Part shown: positions 18,150 through 26,061 of the stretch, in pieces | How positions within the stretch are numbered: the stretch's first letter is position 1 | Layout of the letters: every line of letters starts with the position of its first letter | Origin: an uncultured Monoglobus sp. | GTDB lineage: Bacteria; Bacillota; Clostridia; Monoglobales; Monoglobaceae | Reading direction: 5' to 3' | NCBI GenBank assembly: GCA_947624305.1 | Contig: CANQKC010000008.1 | Span: forward strand, 1 to 64,000 | DNA: 64,000 nucleotides | Translations under genes and position numbers: made by a program | Notes under the pieces: generated by a model | The model's database searches: none | Told to the model about the DNA's origin: nothing | The model's input: only the letters and a program-made list of their open reading frames with translations

Positions 18150-19274
18150 ATGAACATAAACAACCTCAAAACCCCGTGTTATATATTTGACGAGGGGAAA
18201 CTTATCCGAAATCTTGAAATACTCAGCGGTGTTGAGCGCGCGACGGGCGCGAAAATACTGCTGGCGCAAAAGGCGTTCTCAATGTACGCCTTTTATCCTC
18301 TTATCGGAAAATATATATCGGGCACCACGGCCAGCTCGCTCAACGAGGCGCGGCTCGGGCACGAGGAAATGCCGAACAGTGAGACCCACATCTACGCCCC
18401 GGCTTACAGTGACTCGGATTTTGACGAGATAGTTGAAATCTGCGGCCATGTGGTCTTTAACTCGTTTTCCCAATGGGAGAGGCACAAAGACAAATGCGCA
18501 GGGATTGAGTGCGGGATAAGGATAAATCCCGAATACTCCGAGATAGAGACCGACATGTATAATCCCTGCTTCCCCGGCTCGCGGATGGGAGCTAAAATTT
18601 CCGACTTTCCGGAAAAGCTTCCCGAAGGCATAAGCGGGCTCCACTTTCACACAATGTGCGAGCAGAACTCGGACGTGCTGTGGCGCACCGTGCTTGAAGT
18701 CGATAAAAAGTTCGGCAGAATTTTAAGCCTGCCGCAGATCAAATGGATCAACTTCGGCGGCGGCCACCATATCACCCGCGGCGATTATGATATCAAGACA
18801 CTGATAAAGTCGATCGAGTATATGCGCGGCAAATACGGCTTGACCGTTTATCTGGAACCCGGCGAGGCGGTCGCTCTTGACGCGGGCTGTCTTGTCACCG
18901 AAGTCATGGACATCATAAAAAACGGGATCGACATTGCGATAGTCGACGCGTCCGCCGCATGCCACATGCCGGACGTGCTTGAAATGCCTTACCGCCCTCC
19001 CCTTTTCGGCAGCGGTGAGCCGAATGAGAAAAAACACACATACCGCCTCGGCGGCCCCACCTGCCTTGCCGGAGACGTCATCGGCGACTATTCGTTCGAC
19101 AGGCCGCTCAAGCCCGGCGACAGACTTGTTTTCGGCGACATGGCGATCTACACAACGGTCAAAAACAACACGTTCAACGGAATAAATCTGCCGACGATCT
19201 ATATCAAACGTCAAAACGGCGAAATTGAGCTTTATAAACAATTCGGCTACGAGGACTTTAAAAGAAGAATATAA
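18150..19274 (+). CDS. nspC: Carboxynorspermidine/carboxyspermidine decarboxylase
   Basis: A PLP-dependent alanine-racemase-fold decarboxylase (374 aa) that removes CO2 from carboxyspermidine to give spermidine. The PLP lysine is K41 in LLAQKAFSMY. Family motifs are FHTMCEQ (about 168-174), WINFGGGHH (about 199-207), LEPGEA (about 236-241) and the C-terminal GPTCLAGD (about 308-315). The partner dehydrogenase is encoded 16 kb away at 35122-36339. No clear Shine-Dalgarno is seen; the start was chosen for family length. Confidence 0.93.
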   Translation: MNINNLKTPCYIFDEGKLIRNLEILSGVERATGAKILLAQKAFSMYAFYPLIGKYISGTTASSLNEARLGHEEMPNSETHIYAPAYSDSDFDEIVEICGHVVFNSFSQWERHKDKCAGIECGIRINPEYSEIETDMYNPCFPGSRMGAKISDFPEKLPEGISGLHFHTMCEQNSDVLWRTVLEVDKKFGRILSLPQIKWINFGGGHHITRGDYDIKTLIKSIEYMRGKYGLTVYLEPGEAVALDAGCLVTEVMDIIKNGIDIAIVDASAACHMPDVLEMPYRPPLFGSGEPNEKKHTYRLGGPTCLAGDVIGDYSFDRPLKPGDRLVFGDMAIYTTVKNNTFNGINLPTIYIKRQNGEIELYKQFGYEDFKRRI

Positions 19275-19284
19275 CCATTCAACA

Positions 19285-19341
19285 CAGGCTCGCCCCCTTG
19301 GGGAGAGCTGTCTGCGGCTTGTCCGCAGACTGAGAGGGGTA
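19285..19341. repeat. REP-like element (family B)
   Basis: A GGCTCGCCCCCTTGGGGAG unit, then AGCTGTC, an internal hairpin (TGCGGCTTGTCCGCA) and ACTGAGAGGGG. Similar units are at 20024-20070 (inverted) and 23888-23942. Its GAGAGGGG end may act as ribosome-binding site for the next gene. Confidence 0.6.
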
Positions 19342-19350
19342 ATAATACGC

Positions 19351-20019
19351 ATGACAAATATCCAAAACCAAATCACAAACTTCTTAATTGAAAACGGCGC
19401 GGGGCAGGTTGGTTTCTGCGAGCTCGGCGGCGATGAGTTCGGCGAAAACGAGTTCGGCATGACCCATGCCGTTTCTTATACAGTTCCGCTGTCCGACGCT
19501 ATCGTCGACGGCATCAAGGATGCGCCGACCCACACCTACTTTCACCATTACCGAACCGTGAACGCGCTGATCGACAGGAACTCGCTTATGGCGGGATTTA
19601 TCCTGCGGCGCGCGGGATATAAATACGTTCCGATCCCGGCGTCGCAGTCGGTGGACGGACTTAAAGGCGCGTTCTCGCACAAATACGCCGCGGTGCGCTC
19701 AGGGCTCGGATATGTCGGCAAAAGCGGCCTTTTTATCTCAAGCGAAAACGGGCCGCGGGTACGGCTCGGCACGATACTGACCGACTGCGCCGAATTTGAA
19801 GTGAACCAAAAAATCCTTGAGTGCGGGTGCGGAGAGTGCAATTTGTGCATGAAAGCCTGTCCGGCCATGGCTATCTCGGGCAATCTCTGGAAGGCAGGCG
19901 AGCCGAGGGAAAACATTGTTGACGCACTAGCGTGCAGCAGGCATATGAAAGCCGCGTACCAAAAGATCGGACGCGGCGCGGTATGCGGGATATGTATGCG
20001 GGTATGTCCTAAAAAATAA
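19351..20019 (+). CDS. QueG-like double [4Fe-4S] protein
   Basis: A 222-residue protein resembling the core of epoxyqueuosine reductase QueG. It has a central AVRSGLGYVGKSGLFIS segment (about 114-130), then the ferredoxin-like Cys sets CGCGECNLCMKACP (about 156-169) and CSRHMK...CGICMRVCP (from about 192). It is much shorter than QueG and lacks the C-terminal HEAT-like part, so it may be a related reductase or electron carrier. An ATG exists only after the repeat; a longer frame opening at 19225 runs through the repeat and overlaps nspC, so I rejected it. Confidence 0.75.
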   Translation: MTNIQNQITNFLIENGAGQVGFCELGGDEFGENEFGMTHAVSYTVPLSDAIVDGIKDAPTHTYFHHYRTVNALIDRNSLMAGFILRRAGYKYVPIPASQSVDGLKGAFSHKYAAVRSGLGYVGKSGLFISSENGPRVRLGTILTDCAEFEVNQKILECGCGECNLCMKACPAMAISGNLWKAGEPRENIVDALACSRHMKAAYQKIGRGAVCGICMRVCPKK

Positions 20020-20023
20020 CCCC

Positions 20024-20070
20024 TCTCAGTCACCTTCGGTGACAGCTCTCCCCAAAGGGAGAGCCTGAAT
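20024..20070. repeat. REP-like element (family B, inverted)
   Basis: CCCCTCTCAGTCACCTTCGG followed by TGACAGCTCTCCCCAAAGGG, the inverted counterpart of the unit at 19285-19341. Its internal hairpin can act as a terminator for the Fe-S protein gene. Confidence 0.6.
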
Positions 20071-20085
20071 TTGCCTCGCCCCTTT

Positions 20086-20161
20086 GGGGATAATCAGCAA
20101 GCTTGCTTGCGGGTTCAAAGCTATCTTTCAAAATTGCTTGCAATTTTGACTAAGAGCTTCC
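20086..20161. repeat. 76-bp repeat, copy 1
   Basis: Nearly identical (one mismatch) to 22235-22310. It contains CAAGCTTGCTTGC and the inverted repeat CAAAATTG/CAATTTTG. The two copies bracket the two-component system genes. Confidence 0.8.
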
Positions 20162-20219
20162 TAAGAGGTGGATTTTCGCCGTAGGCGGAAAGACAGAGAG
20201 GGGTTAAAACATCATTTCC

Positions 20220-20903
20220 CTACCTCGCGAACCTGTATCCCGCTCCCCAGACTGTTTCTATGAATTTTTCATCGGTGTATTTTTCAAGCTTGTCGCGGAC
20301 GCGCTGAACATGCACCGTCACGGTGGACGAGTCGCCTATCGCGTCCATGCCCCAAATGCGGTCGAACAGCCTTTCCTTGCTGAACACGATTCCGGGGTTT
20401 TCAATCAAAAACAGCAACAGATCATACTCCTTGACCGTGAGTATGATCTCGTTTTGTCCGACCAATACCCTGCGCGAGTCTTTGTCAATGCTGAGGCCCT
20501 TGACATTTATCACCTGCGGTTTGCGGGCGCCTCCGGATTTGAGCGCCTTGTACCTCGCGGTGTGTGCCCTGACCCGTGCCACCATCTCGGACGGCGAGAA
20601 AGGTTTTGCTATGTAATCGTCCGCGCCGAGGCCGAGGCCGCGTATCTTGTCAATATCCTCGGTCCTCGCCGACAGGAAGATCACGGGCATATCCTTTGTC
20701 TTGCGCAGCTCCTCGCAAACCGAAAACCCGTCGCGGCCGGGCAGCATAATGTCGATTATAACCAGATCATAGTCGTTCCTCAAAGCCTTGTCAAGGCCGC
20801 TCTCGCCGTCAAACGCGAGCTCGCACCCGAAACCCGCGGCGATAAGATAATCCCGCTCAAGCTCGGCTATGCTTTTGTCGTCCTCTATAATTAAAATTTT
20901 CAT
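20220..20903 (-). CDS. OmpR-family response regulator
   Basis: A 227-residue regulator with an N-terminal receiver (EDD at 7-9, phospho-acceptor D51 in LVIIDIMLPGRDG, Lys in DDYIAKPFSPSE) and a C-terminal winged-helix DNA-binding domain ending TVWGAGYRFAR. The ATG at 20903 is preceded by AAAGGAAAG and lies 1 nt after the kinase stop, so the pair is translationally coupled. A longer frame from 20933 adds ten residues inside the kinase end and is unlikely. The 11-bp direct repeats at 25105-25148 are of the kind such regulators bind, so the neighbouring exporter region is a likely target. Confidence 0.92.
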   Translation of the reverse strand: MKILIIEDDKSIAELERDYLIAAGFGCELAFDGESGLDKALRNDYDLVIIDIMLPGRDGFSVCEELRKTKDMPVIFLSARTEDIDKIRGLGLGADDYIAKPFSPSEMVARVRAHTARYKALKSGGARKPQVINVKGLSIDKDSRRVLVGQNEIILTVKEYDLLLFLIENPGIVFSKERLFDRIWGMDAIGDSSTVTVHVQRVRDKLEKYTDEKFIETVWGAGYRFAR

Positions 20904-20904
20904 A

Positions 20905-22038
20905 TTAATCTTTCCTTTCACCCTTATTTTCACCCGAAATTTTCAGCCTGATATACACGGTTGCGCCGGGGTTCTCGCCGTTGCCGCGCATCCACATTCT
21001 GCCGCCGTGCTCGCGCACTATTCTGTCGCATATCGAAAGGCCGAGTCCGTTGCCCGAGACGTTCATGTTTCTCGCTTTGTCGGCGCGGAAGAAGGTTTCA
21101 AACACCCGCTTCTCGTCGTCCTCGCTTATGCCTATCCCGGTATCCGCGAACGCGATCACCGCGAAATCCCCGTCGCGGCTCACCGTTATTCCGATGCTTC
21201 CGCCCGCGTCCGGGTCTTTATATTTTACCGCGTTTTCTATCACGTTTGAAAACACCCTTTTCATCTTCGCGCGGTCAAAGGCCGACGCAAGGCTTTCGCC
21301 CGCGAGCGCGGCGGTCATGCCCGCGTTTTTCAGATCTATCTCATACTCATCAAGCACTTCCGCCGCGAAGTCGAGAATGTTATATTCTTTTATGTCATAC
21401 TCCGAGCCCGCGTTCAGCTTCGAATACAGCGACAGGTTGTTCACCATGGTCTCAAGAGTGTCGGCCTTGGCGAGAATTGTGTCAAGGTACCGCTTTGTCA
21501 TGGCGGGATTTGCCGCAACGCCGTCGCGGAGGCCCTCAACGTAGCCCTTGATCGAGGTTATCGGCGTTTTCAGGTCATGCGAGATATTAGCGATGAGCAT
21601 GCGGTGCTCCTCCTCCCTCATTATCTCGTCGCTGACCGAGAGCTTGAGTCTGAGCCGCAGCCTCTCGATCGCGTCATATACCTCTCTTATCTCGCCGTCG
21701 CCCGAGCTTAATATCTCACAATCGAGGTCGCCGCTCGTCAGTCGCTCCATGGCGTCGGACATGCCCTTGAGCGGCGCGAGTATTGTCTTTGTCAGATAGG
21801 CGGTCACGCCCGCGCAGCAGCCCGCGACCACGATGATCAGCACGATTATCCAAAGCATGACATAGCGCCTGAGCAGCGGGTTATAAAGCGTCGGCGCGAG
21901 GCCCTTTATCTCAATCGCGACGCCCGGGAAATAGCCCGCGAGCAGCACCAAGATAAACGCCGAAATGAGCGCCATAAGAAAAACCGGCAGCACCAGCATT
22001 ATTATTGATGAGATAAAGAACTTAGTTTTGACTGACAT
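20905..22038 (-). CDS. Membrane sensor histidine kinase (HAMP-HisKA-HATPase)
   Basis: A 377-residue kinase with two membrane segments (about 7-36 and 60-83) around a short loop of about 24 residues, then HAMP (about 83-137) and HisKA with H154 in ANISHDLKTPITSIKG. The HATPase domain has an N box in NVIENAVKYKD and G boxes FADTGIGIS and GNGLGLS. The short external loop suggests sensing within or near the membrane, as in kinases that monitor cell-envelope antibiotics or an ABC exporter, which is encoded just upstream. It pairs with the OmpR-type regulator. Confidence 0.92.
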   Translation of the reverse strand: MSVKTKFFISSIIMLVLPVFLMALISAFILVLLAGYFPGVAIEIKGLAPTLYNPLLRRYVMLWIIVLIIVVAGCCAGVTAYLTKTILAPLKGMSDAMERLTSGDLDCEILSSGDGEIREVYDAIERLRLRLKLSVSDEIMREEEHRMLIANISHDLKTPITSIKGYVEGLRDGVAANPAMTKRYLDTILAKADTLETMVNNLSLYSKLNAGSEYDIKEYNILDFAAEVLDEYEIDLKNAGMTAALAGESLASAFDRAKMKRVFSNVIENAVKYKDPDAGGSIGITVSRDGDFAVIAFADTGIGISEDDEKRVFETFFRADKARNMNVSGNGLGLSICDRIVREHGGRMWMRGNGENPGATVYIRLKISGENKGERKD

Positions 22039-22059
22039 TTTTGATCCTTTCGATTATAT

Positions 22060-22345
22060 GGCCCACCTCCGTCTTTCCGCCTTCGGCGGAAATCCACCTC
22101 CTCCCGGGAGGATGCAAACGGGCGGATAATATCCGCCCTGCGGGACGCCGAGGTCGTCGTCCCCTACGACCGTGATTTGCAAAATGCCGTAGGGGCGGAC
22201 GACCTCGACCGCCCGTGGCTCTCATCCTTTTAAGGGGGATAATCAGCAAGCTTGCTTGCGGGTTCAAAGCTATCTTTCAAAATTGCTTGCAATTTTGACC
22301 AAGAGCTTCCTTAATGCTGTCTGCTAAGCTGACTGAGAGGGAGTT
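22060..22345. repeat. Cluster of REP-like elements including the second 76-bp repeat
   Basis: In order: a hairpin unit CCGCCTTCGGCGG with CACCTCC (about 22071-22106), the palindrome GGGCGGATAATATCCGCCC (about 22120-22138), a paired family-A REP (22142-22215), the 76-bp repeat copy 2 (22235-22310) and a family-B half ending GACTGAGAGGG. No gene fits here. Confidence 0.75.
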
Positions 22346-22347
22346 AA

Positions 22348-23094
22348 TTACCCCTCCTTAAACCTAAACGCGTAGTACCCTATCGCCATAAACGTCATTG
22401 CGTAGCCTATCAGCAGCAGGACCTTGAACGAGGCAGCCAGAAACGGCATGGAGCCTCCCAGAAATATCTTGTGCCACTGCATATAGCCCGTGAACACCAG
22501 TCCACCGAGGCTGCTGAAATGTATTCCCGCGATCTTGAGTCCCGCGTACACTATTATACACAAAAACATTGCCATTGTCGAGCTTTTTGTGAACTGATTT
22601 ATCATAACGGCCATAAGTATCAAAATCAGCATCGGAAAAGCATCGAGAATGTAAGCGCCCAGCGCGTAGCCGAGGCCCGCGATCCTGTGCGACACGATAA
22701 GATCGGCCGCACTCGACGCGACCAGAACCGCCGCCATGTTGACAACCGCCAGAACAAACACCGCGCCTACCTTGCCGACAAAGATCTTGTACCTTTGGCA
22801 CGGGCGGCACAGCACCGAGCGGATCGTCCTGTCGCGGAACTCGGCCGAAAACAGCTCGCATGCGGCCATGATCGAGATAAACGGGATTATGATCTCAAGG
22901 AAAAGGCTCATAAGGCTCATCGAGGTGTTGAGGCTGCTTAATGTAAACACGCCGTCCGACACGCGCGAGGAAAGCAGCTTGACCAACGCCGCGCCGACGC
23001 AGATAACAAGCTCGATAATCAGAAACACAATGTATTTTTTGCGGCTCAAAAGCTTATCCGTCTCGTTTTTCAAATTAGCGATCATTCCGTTCAT
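22348..23094 (-). CDS. ABC-2 type transporter permease
   Basis: A 248-residue polytopic membrane protein with about six hydrophobic segments (around 20-40, 60-82, 105-130, 142-165, 170-190, 215-240) and the ABC-2 permease pattern FSAEFRDRTIRSVLCRP (about 83-99). It has AAGGAGG before ATG and overlaps the ATPase gene by 20 nt, so the two form one exporter. The substrate is unknown; linkage to a short-loop kinase suggests an envelope stressor or a peptide. Confidence 0.85.
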   Translation of the reverse strand: MNGMIANLKNETDKLLSRKKYIVFLIIELVICVGAALVKLLSSRVSDGVFTLSSLNTSMSLMSLFLEIIIPFISIMAACELFSAEFRDRTIRSVLCRPCQRYKIFVGKVGAVFVLAVVNMAAVLVASSAADLIVSHRIAGLGYALGAYILDAFPMLILILMAVMINQFTKSSTMAMFLCIIVYAGLKIAGIHFSSLGGLVFTGYMQWHKIFLGGSMPFLAASFKVLLLIGYAMTFMAIGYYAFRFKEG

Positions 23095-23845
23095 AATATC
23101 CTCCTTCCCGGGCTCCGCCCGCGCCGGTCACGGACAGGAAATAATCCTCAAGCGACGGGTGATTCTCAAGTATGTCCTGCATGTCGGCGCGCGCCGGTAT
23201 CTGTCCGTCGTTGATAACAGCGGCCTTGCCGCACACCTTCTCAAGCTCCGCCGCGATGTGGCCCGCGATCAAAAACGCCGCGCCCTCACGTTCGGCCATG
23301 TCGCGGATCACGCCGCGCAGATGGACCACGCCCTCTATGTCAAGCCCGTTGGTGGGCTCGTCCAGAATAACGAGCTTCGGCCTTGACAAAAACGCCAGCG
23401 CGAGGCCCAGCCTTTGCTTCATTCCGAGGGAAAACCGCCCGGCCTTGTCGCCGCCGTACTCTCTCAGCTTCACAAGCTCCAGAACTTCGTCGATCCGCCG
23501 CTCTCCGGCCTTGCCCCTAAGCTCCGGATAAAACCTCGCCGCCAGACGCATATTTTTGCGGGCGCTCAGGTTCTCGTATATCGCGGGGGCCTCGATCAGC
23601 GCGCCGACGCCTTCCATCGCCGCCTCAAAATCGGTGTCGATATTGCGGCCGAAAACGCGTATTTCGCCCGCGTCGATGCCGCACATTCCGCATATCGCCT
23701 TCATAGTGGTGGTCTTGCCGGAGCCGTTCGGCCCCAGCAGACCCATTATCTCGCCTTCCTTAAGCTCAAGCGAAATATCCCTAACGCCCCTGCCGTTTCG
23801 GTAGAGCTTCCGCATGTTTCTGATTGATAAAACTGTTTTAGCCAT
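23075..23845 (-). CDS. ABC transporter ATP-binding protein
   Basis: A 256-residue ATPase of the exporter: Walker A GPNGSGKT (38-45), Q-loop region ALIEAPAIYENLSA, a degenerate signature FSLGMKQRLGLA (about 138-149), Walker B LVILDEPTNGLD (about 158-169) and the switch His in AGHIAAEL. Resembles the BcrA/CcmA-type subunits of antibiotic or lantibiotic resistance exporters. The start at 23845 has AAAGGGA upstream. An in-frame upstream extension runs into repeat sequence and is rejected. Confidence 0.92.
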   Translation of the reverse strand: MAKTVLSIRNMRKLYRNGRGVRDISLELKEGEIMGLLGPNGSGKTTTMKAICGMCGIDAGEIRVFGRNIDTDFEAAMEGVGALIEAPAIYENLSARKNMRLAARFYPELRGKAGERRIDEVLELVKLREYGGDKAGRFSLGMKQRLGLALAFLSRPKLVILDEPTNGLDIEGVVHLRGVIRDMAEREGAAFLIAGHIAAELEKVCGKAAVINDGQIPARADMQDILENHPSLEDYFLSVTGAGGAREGGYYERNDR

Positions 23846-23887
23846 TGATTTTTCCCTTTCTGCATCTTTTGATTTTTCGCATCTGTG

Positions 23888-24055
23888 GGCTCCCCTTCCA
23901 TTTATGGAGGGGGGAGCTGTCAGCAAAGCTGACTGAGAGGGAGGATTATCCTTACGTTAGTTCGCCTCCCTCTCCGTCTTTTCGCCTTTGGCGAAAATCC
24001 ACCTCTCCCTCCCCGGAGGGCGAGGCAGACGGGCGGATATTATCCGCCCGCTTTG
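23888..24055. repeat. REP-like element cluster
   Basis: Contains a family-B unit (GGGGGGAGCTGTCAGC followed by TGACTGAGAGGG, about 23918-23942), a TTTTCGCC/GGCGAAAA hairpin block (about 23977-23996) with CACCTCTCCCTCC, and the palindrome GGGCGGATATTATCCGCCC (about 24030-24050). It separates the ABC genes from the exported-protein gene. Confidence 0.7.
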
Positions 24056-24064
24056 TTTCAGCCG

Positions 24065-25024
24065 TTAATCTTCGACATCCTCAACATCTTCGCCGCTTAT
24101 CTCAACGCTTTCGGTGTTGACGTAATACGGCATTTCCCGCACGTCTTGATATTCCTCGGGGTTCACGGGGTCGATCTTGGTGGTGCCGTAGTCGCCCGCG
24201 GTAAGGTTTATGCTGAAGCACAGATCGTGGGCAGCATTGTTCTCGTCATAACCCGTGACCGTCACCTTGCCGTCGAAGGCGGTGATCCTGTCGCGGTCGT
24301 CAAGCGTCACATTGCCGCACACGTTGTTGATATACGGCTCGTTTTGGTTTATCATCATGTTGTTCATGATCGCGTCCAGATCGCCGCTCATATCAAGCGC
24401 TCCGCTGTGGCGGGAGCCCGCGCACATAAACGAGAACGCCGCGGTCATATATTTGGGGAGCTGGTCGCCCGACATATTGAGGCTGTATGTGCGGCTCGCG
24501 CCGTCTGTCTGCGCCAGCACGATGTTGTTCTTGATATCGCCAATCAGCACGTCGCTCAATGTCTCGACAAAATTCACGCCCTTGTTAAAAACCTCGTCAT
24601 CGACGTCAAAAAAAGTTCCGTCGCCGCTGTCAGGATACATAAATTTATTCACCTGTTTTTCGCCGGTCCCGTAAGCGACATAGTCGCTGTAAACATATCT
24701 GTCGCCGTTCTGCTCGATCGCCTCATACAAATTCCGATCGCCGTTTACGTCCAAGAAGCTCTCGCTTGAGTAAACCTGGGCCTCTCCGTTTTTGTCATGC
24801 TTGTATGTCATATCGGTTAATATGCCGACACTCGCTCCGTCAAGCGACACGTCCGCTTTGACGTTTAGCGTAAAGTTATCCTGATAGAGCAGGCCCTTTA
24901 CTCCGTTTTTGATCGCCGAATAGCCGCCCGCGTTGTCGTAGTTGGCGAAAACCGCCATGCTGAGTATCAGCAGCGCGGCGCAGATGCACAGAGCCGCCCG
25001 AAGCTTTCTGTTTTTCTTTTTCAT
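24065..25024 (-). CDS. Exported protein of unknown function next to the ABC exporter
   Basis: A 319-residue protein with a basic N-terminus and a hydrophobic segment (about 10-28), so membrane-anchored or secreted. The rest is mostly beta-rich, with an acidic C-terminus (SGEDVEDVED). I do not recognise the family. Its promoter carries four 11-bp repeats (25105-25148), suggesting control by the neighbouring OmpR-type regulator. With the exporter and two-component genes it probably forms a response module to an envelope signal. Confidence 0.7.
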   Translation of the reverse strand: MKKKNRKLRAALCICAALLILSMAVFANYDNAGGYSAIKNGVKGLLYQDNFTLNVKADVSLDGASVGILTDMTYKHDKNGEAQVYSSESFLDVNGDRNLYEAIEQNGDRYVYSDYVAYGTGEKQVNKFMYPDSGDGTFFDVDDEVFNKGVNFVETLSDVLIGDIKNNIVLAQTDGASRTYSLNMSGDQLPKYMTAAFSFMCAGSRHSGALDMSGDLDAIMNNMMINQNEPYINNVCGNVTLDDRDRITAFDGKVTVTGYDENNAAHDLCFSINLTAGDYGTTKIDPVNPEEYQDVREMPYYVNTESVEISGEDVEDVED

Positions 25025-25090
25025 AGTAATTCCTCACTTTCAGAATATATTTTGCCAAGATCCAAGCGCTTATCTTCAGCTTATAACCGT

Positions 25091-25148
25091 ATTATAAACC
25101 CCAATTCTAAACTTTTTCTAAACTATTCCTAAAATTTTTCTAAAATTT
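25091..25148 (-). promoter_or_regulatory. Promoter with four 11-bp direct repeats (OmpR/PhoB-type box)
   Basis: Plus-strand units TTCTAAACTTT (25105-25115), TTCTAAACTAT (25116-25126), TCCTAAAATTT (25127-25137) and TTCTAAAATTT (25138-25148) abut exactly. On the minus strand they precede a TATAAT (25091-25096) and cover the -35 position. An 11-bp period is the spacing on which dimers of OmpR/PhoB-type regulators bind head to tail. Confidence 0.65.
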
Positions 25149-25280
25149 TTGAAAGCCCCGAAAACACGCTGGTTTGAGCGATAAATTTATGAAGTAAATT
25201 AGTTTGACACCATTTTTACACCATTTTGACTGAAAGACATTTCTATCTATTCTTCCGTATAGTATAAAGTTATTAAATCA

Positions 25281-25308
25281 TAAAAAAGCCGCCCATAACA
25301 GACGGCTT
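25281..25308 (-). terminator. Terminator after the first YafQ-type toxin
   Basis: Minus-strand AAGCCG (25303-25308) pairs with CGGCTT (25286-25291) and is followed by a T-run (TTTTTTA at 25281-25287), 6 nt past the toxin stop. Confidence 0.7.
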
Positions 25309-25313
25309 AACTA

Positions 25314-25586
25314 TTAAAACAGATCGCTGTGAGAACCTGTTCTTGTAAGATATAAAATAAGATTGTCATTATCTATCTCATAAACCAGCAACCAGTCCGG
25401 TGTAATATGACACTCTCTCATACCATAGTAGACGCCGGAAAGCGGATGGTCTTTGTTTTTTTCAGGCAGCTTCTCAGCATTGGCAAGTTTTTTGATTACA
25501 TTGGTCAATAAGGAAATGTCAAACCCACGTTTCTTTACGCGTTTTAGATCCTTTTGAAATCTTGTGGTCGGCTTTATCTTATACAT
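25314..25586 (-). CDS. YafQ/RelE-family mRNA interferase toxin (module 1)
   Basis: A 90-residue RelE-superfamily toxin of the YafQ type, which cleaves mRNA in the ribosome. The pattern is FQKDLKRVKKRGFD (about 10-23), then DHPLSGVYYGMRECHITPDW and a terminal LTRTGSHSDLF, with the conserved His residues and final Phe. The ATG at 25586 lies inside the antitoxin stop (ATGTATAA), giving an 8-nt overlap. A TTG start six bases upstream is less likely. Paralogous to the toxin at 34467-34754. Confidence 0.88.
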   Translation of the reverse strand: MYKIKPTTRFQKDLKRVKKRGFDISLLTNVIKKLANAEKLPEKNKDHPLSGVYYGMRECHITPDWLLVYEIDNDNLILYLTRTGSHSDLF

Positions 25587-25860
25587 CAGCAAGCAGTTCC
25601 TCCATCATTTGTTCAACATTTGTATAAGTCTTGCCAAAATTTGGATTTTCTTTCATTCTTTTTACCTCGTTAATGGCTTCAAGAGTTTCCTCGTTTGGGA
25701 TAGGTGCGCCTACTCTGAACGGAATAGCCTGCTCGCGAACTGCCTGACGCAGAAAGATATTTACCGCCGCGCTGAGACTTAATCCAAAACTCTCAAATAA
25801 CTTTTGTGATTCTTGCTTTAAACCTGAATCAATTTTAATATTGGTGCTAACAGTTGCCAT
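25579..25860 (-). CDS. RelB/DinJ-family antitoxin (module 1)
   Basis: A 93-residue antitoxin with an N-terminal ribbon-helix-helix DNA-binding segment (STNIKIDSGLKQESQKLFES, then LSLSAAVNIFLRQAVRE) and a C-terminal toxin-wrapping tail. It neutralises the toxin encoded immediately downstream and should repress its own promoter, which carries two perfect 11-bp repeats. AAGGAGATGATATT precedes the ATG. Confidence 0.88.
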   Translation of the reverse strand: MATVSTNIKIDSGLKQESQKLFESFGLSLSAAVNIFLRQAVREQAIPFRVGAPIPNEETLEAINEVKRMKENPNFGKTYTNVEQMMEELLADV

Positions 25861-25879
25861 AATATCATCTCCTTATTAT

Positions 25880-25911
25880 CTATTATACACCTATTATACA
25901 CACTTTGTCAA
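25880..25911 (-). promoter_or_regulatory. Toxin-antitoxin promoter with operator repeats
   Basis: Minus-strand TTGACA (25906-25911), an 18-bp spacer and TATAAT (25882-25887). Two identical 11-bp units CTATTATACAC (25880-25890 and 25891-25901, plus strand) cover the -10, a likely operator for the ribbon-helix-helix antitoxin. Confidence 0.6.
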
Positions 25912-25956
25912 TACTTTAGACATTATTTTCTTTATTTTACGCCAAACAGCGATAAA

Positions 25957-25978
25957 TTACTAAATTTTTCTAAAATTT
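25957..25978 (+). promoter_or_regulatory. Two 11-bp direct repeats upstream of the DUF11 gene
   Basis: TTACTAAATTT (25957-25967) and TTCTAAAATTT (25968-25978), the latter identical to a unit at 25138-25148. They probably mark a second target of the same response regulator, 84 bp before the start at 26062. Confidence 0.45.
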
Positions 25979-26061
25979 TAAATTTGTCACTTTTTGTAAA
26001 ATTCCGGCATAGGATATATCGGGCGCGCCAAAGACACAAAAATGAAAAAGGAGAGAGAAAA

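Noticed and set aside
19225-19350. Upstream extension of the QueG-like gene
   Set aside because: It runs through a REP-like repeat and overlaps nspC; the ATG at 19351 opens the conserved part.
25984-26061. TTG start for the DUF11 gene
   Set aside because: The segment lies in regulatory repeats and adds a basic non-homologous stretch; the ATG at 26062 has a strong AAGGAG.
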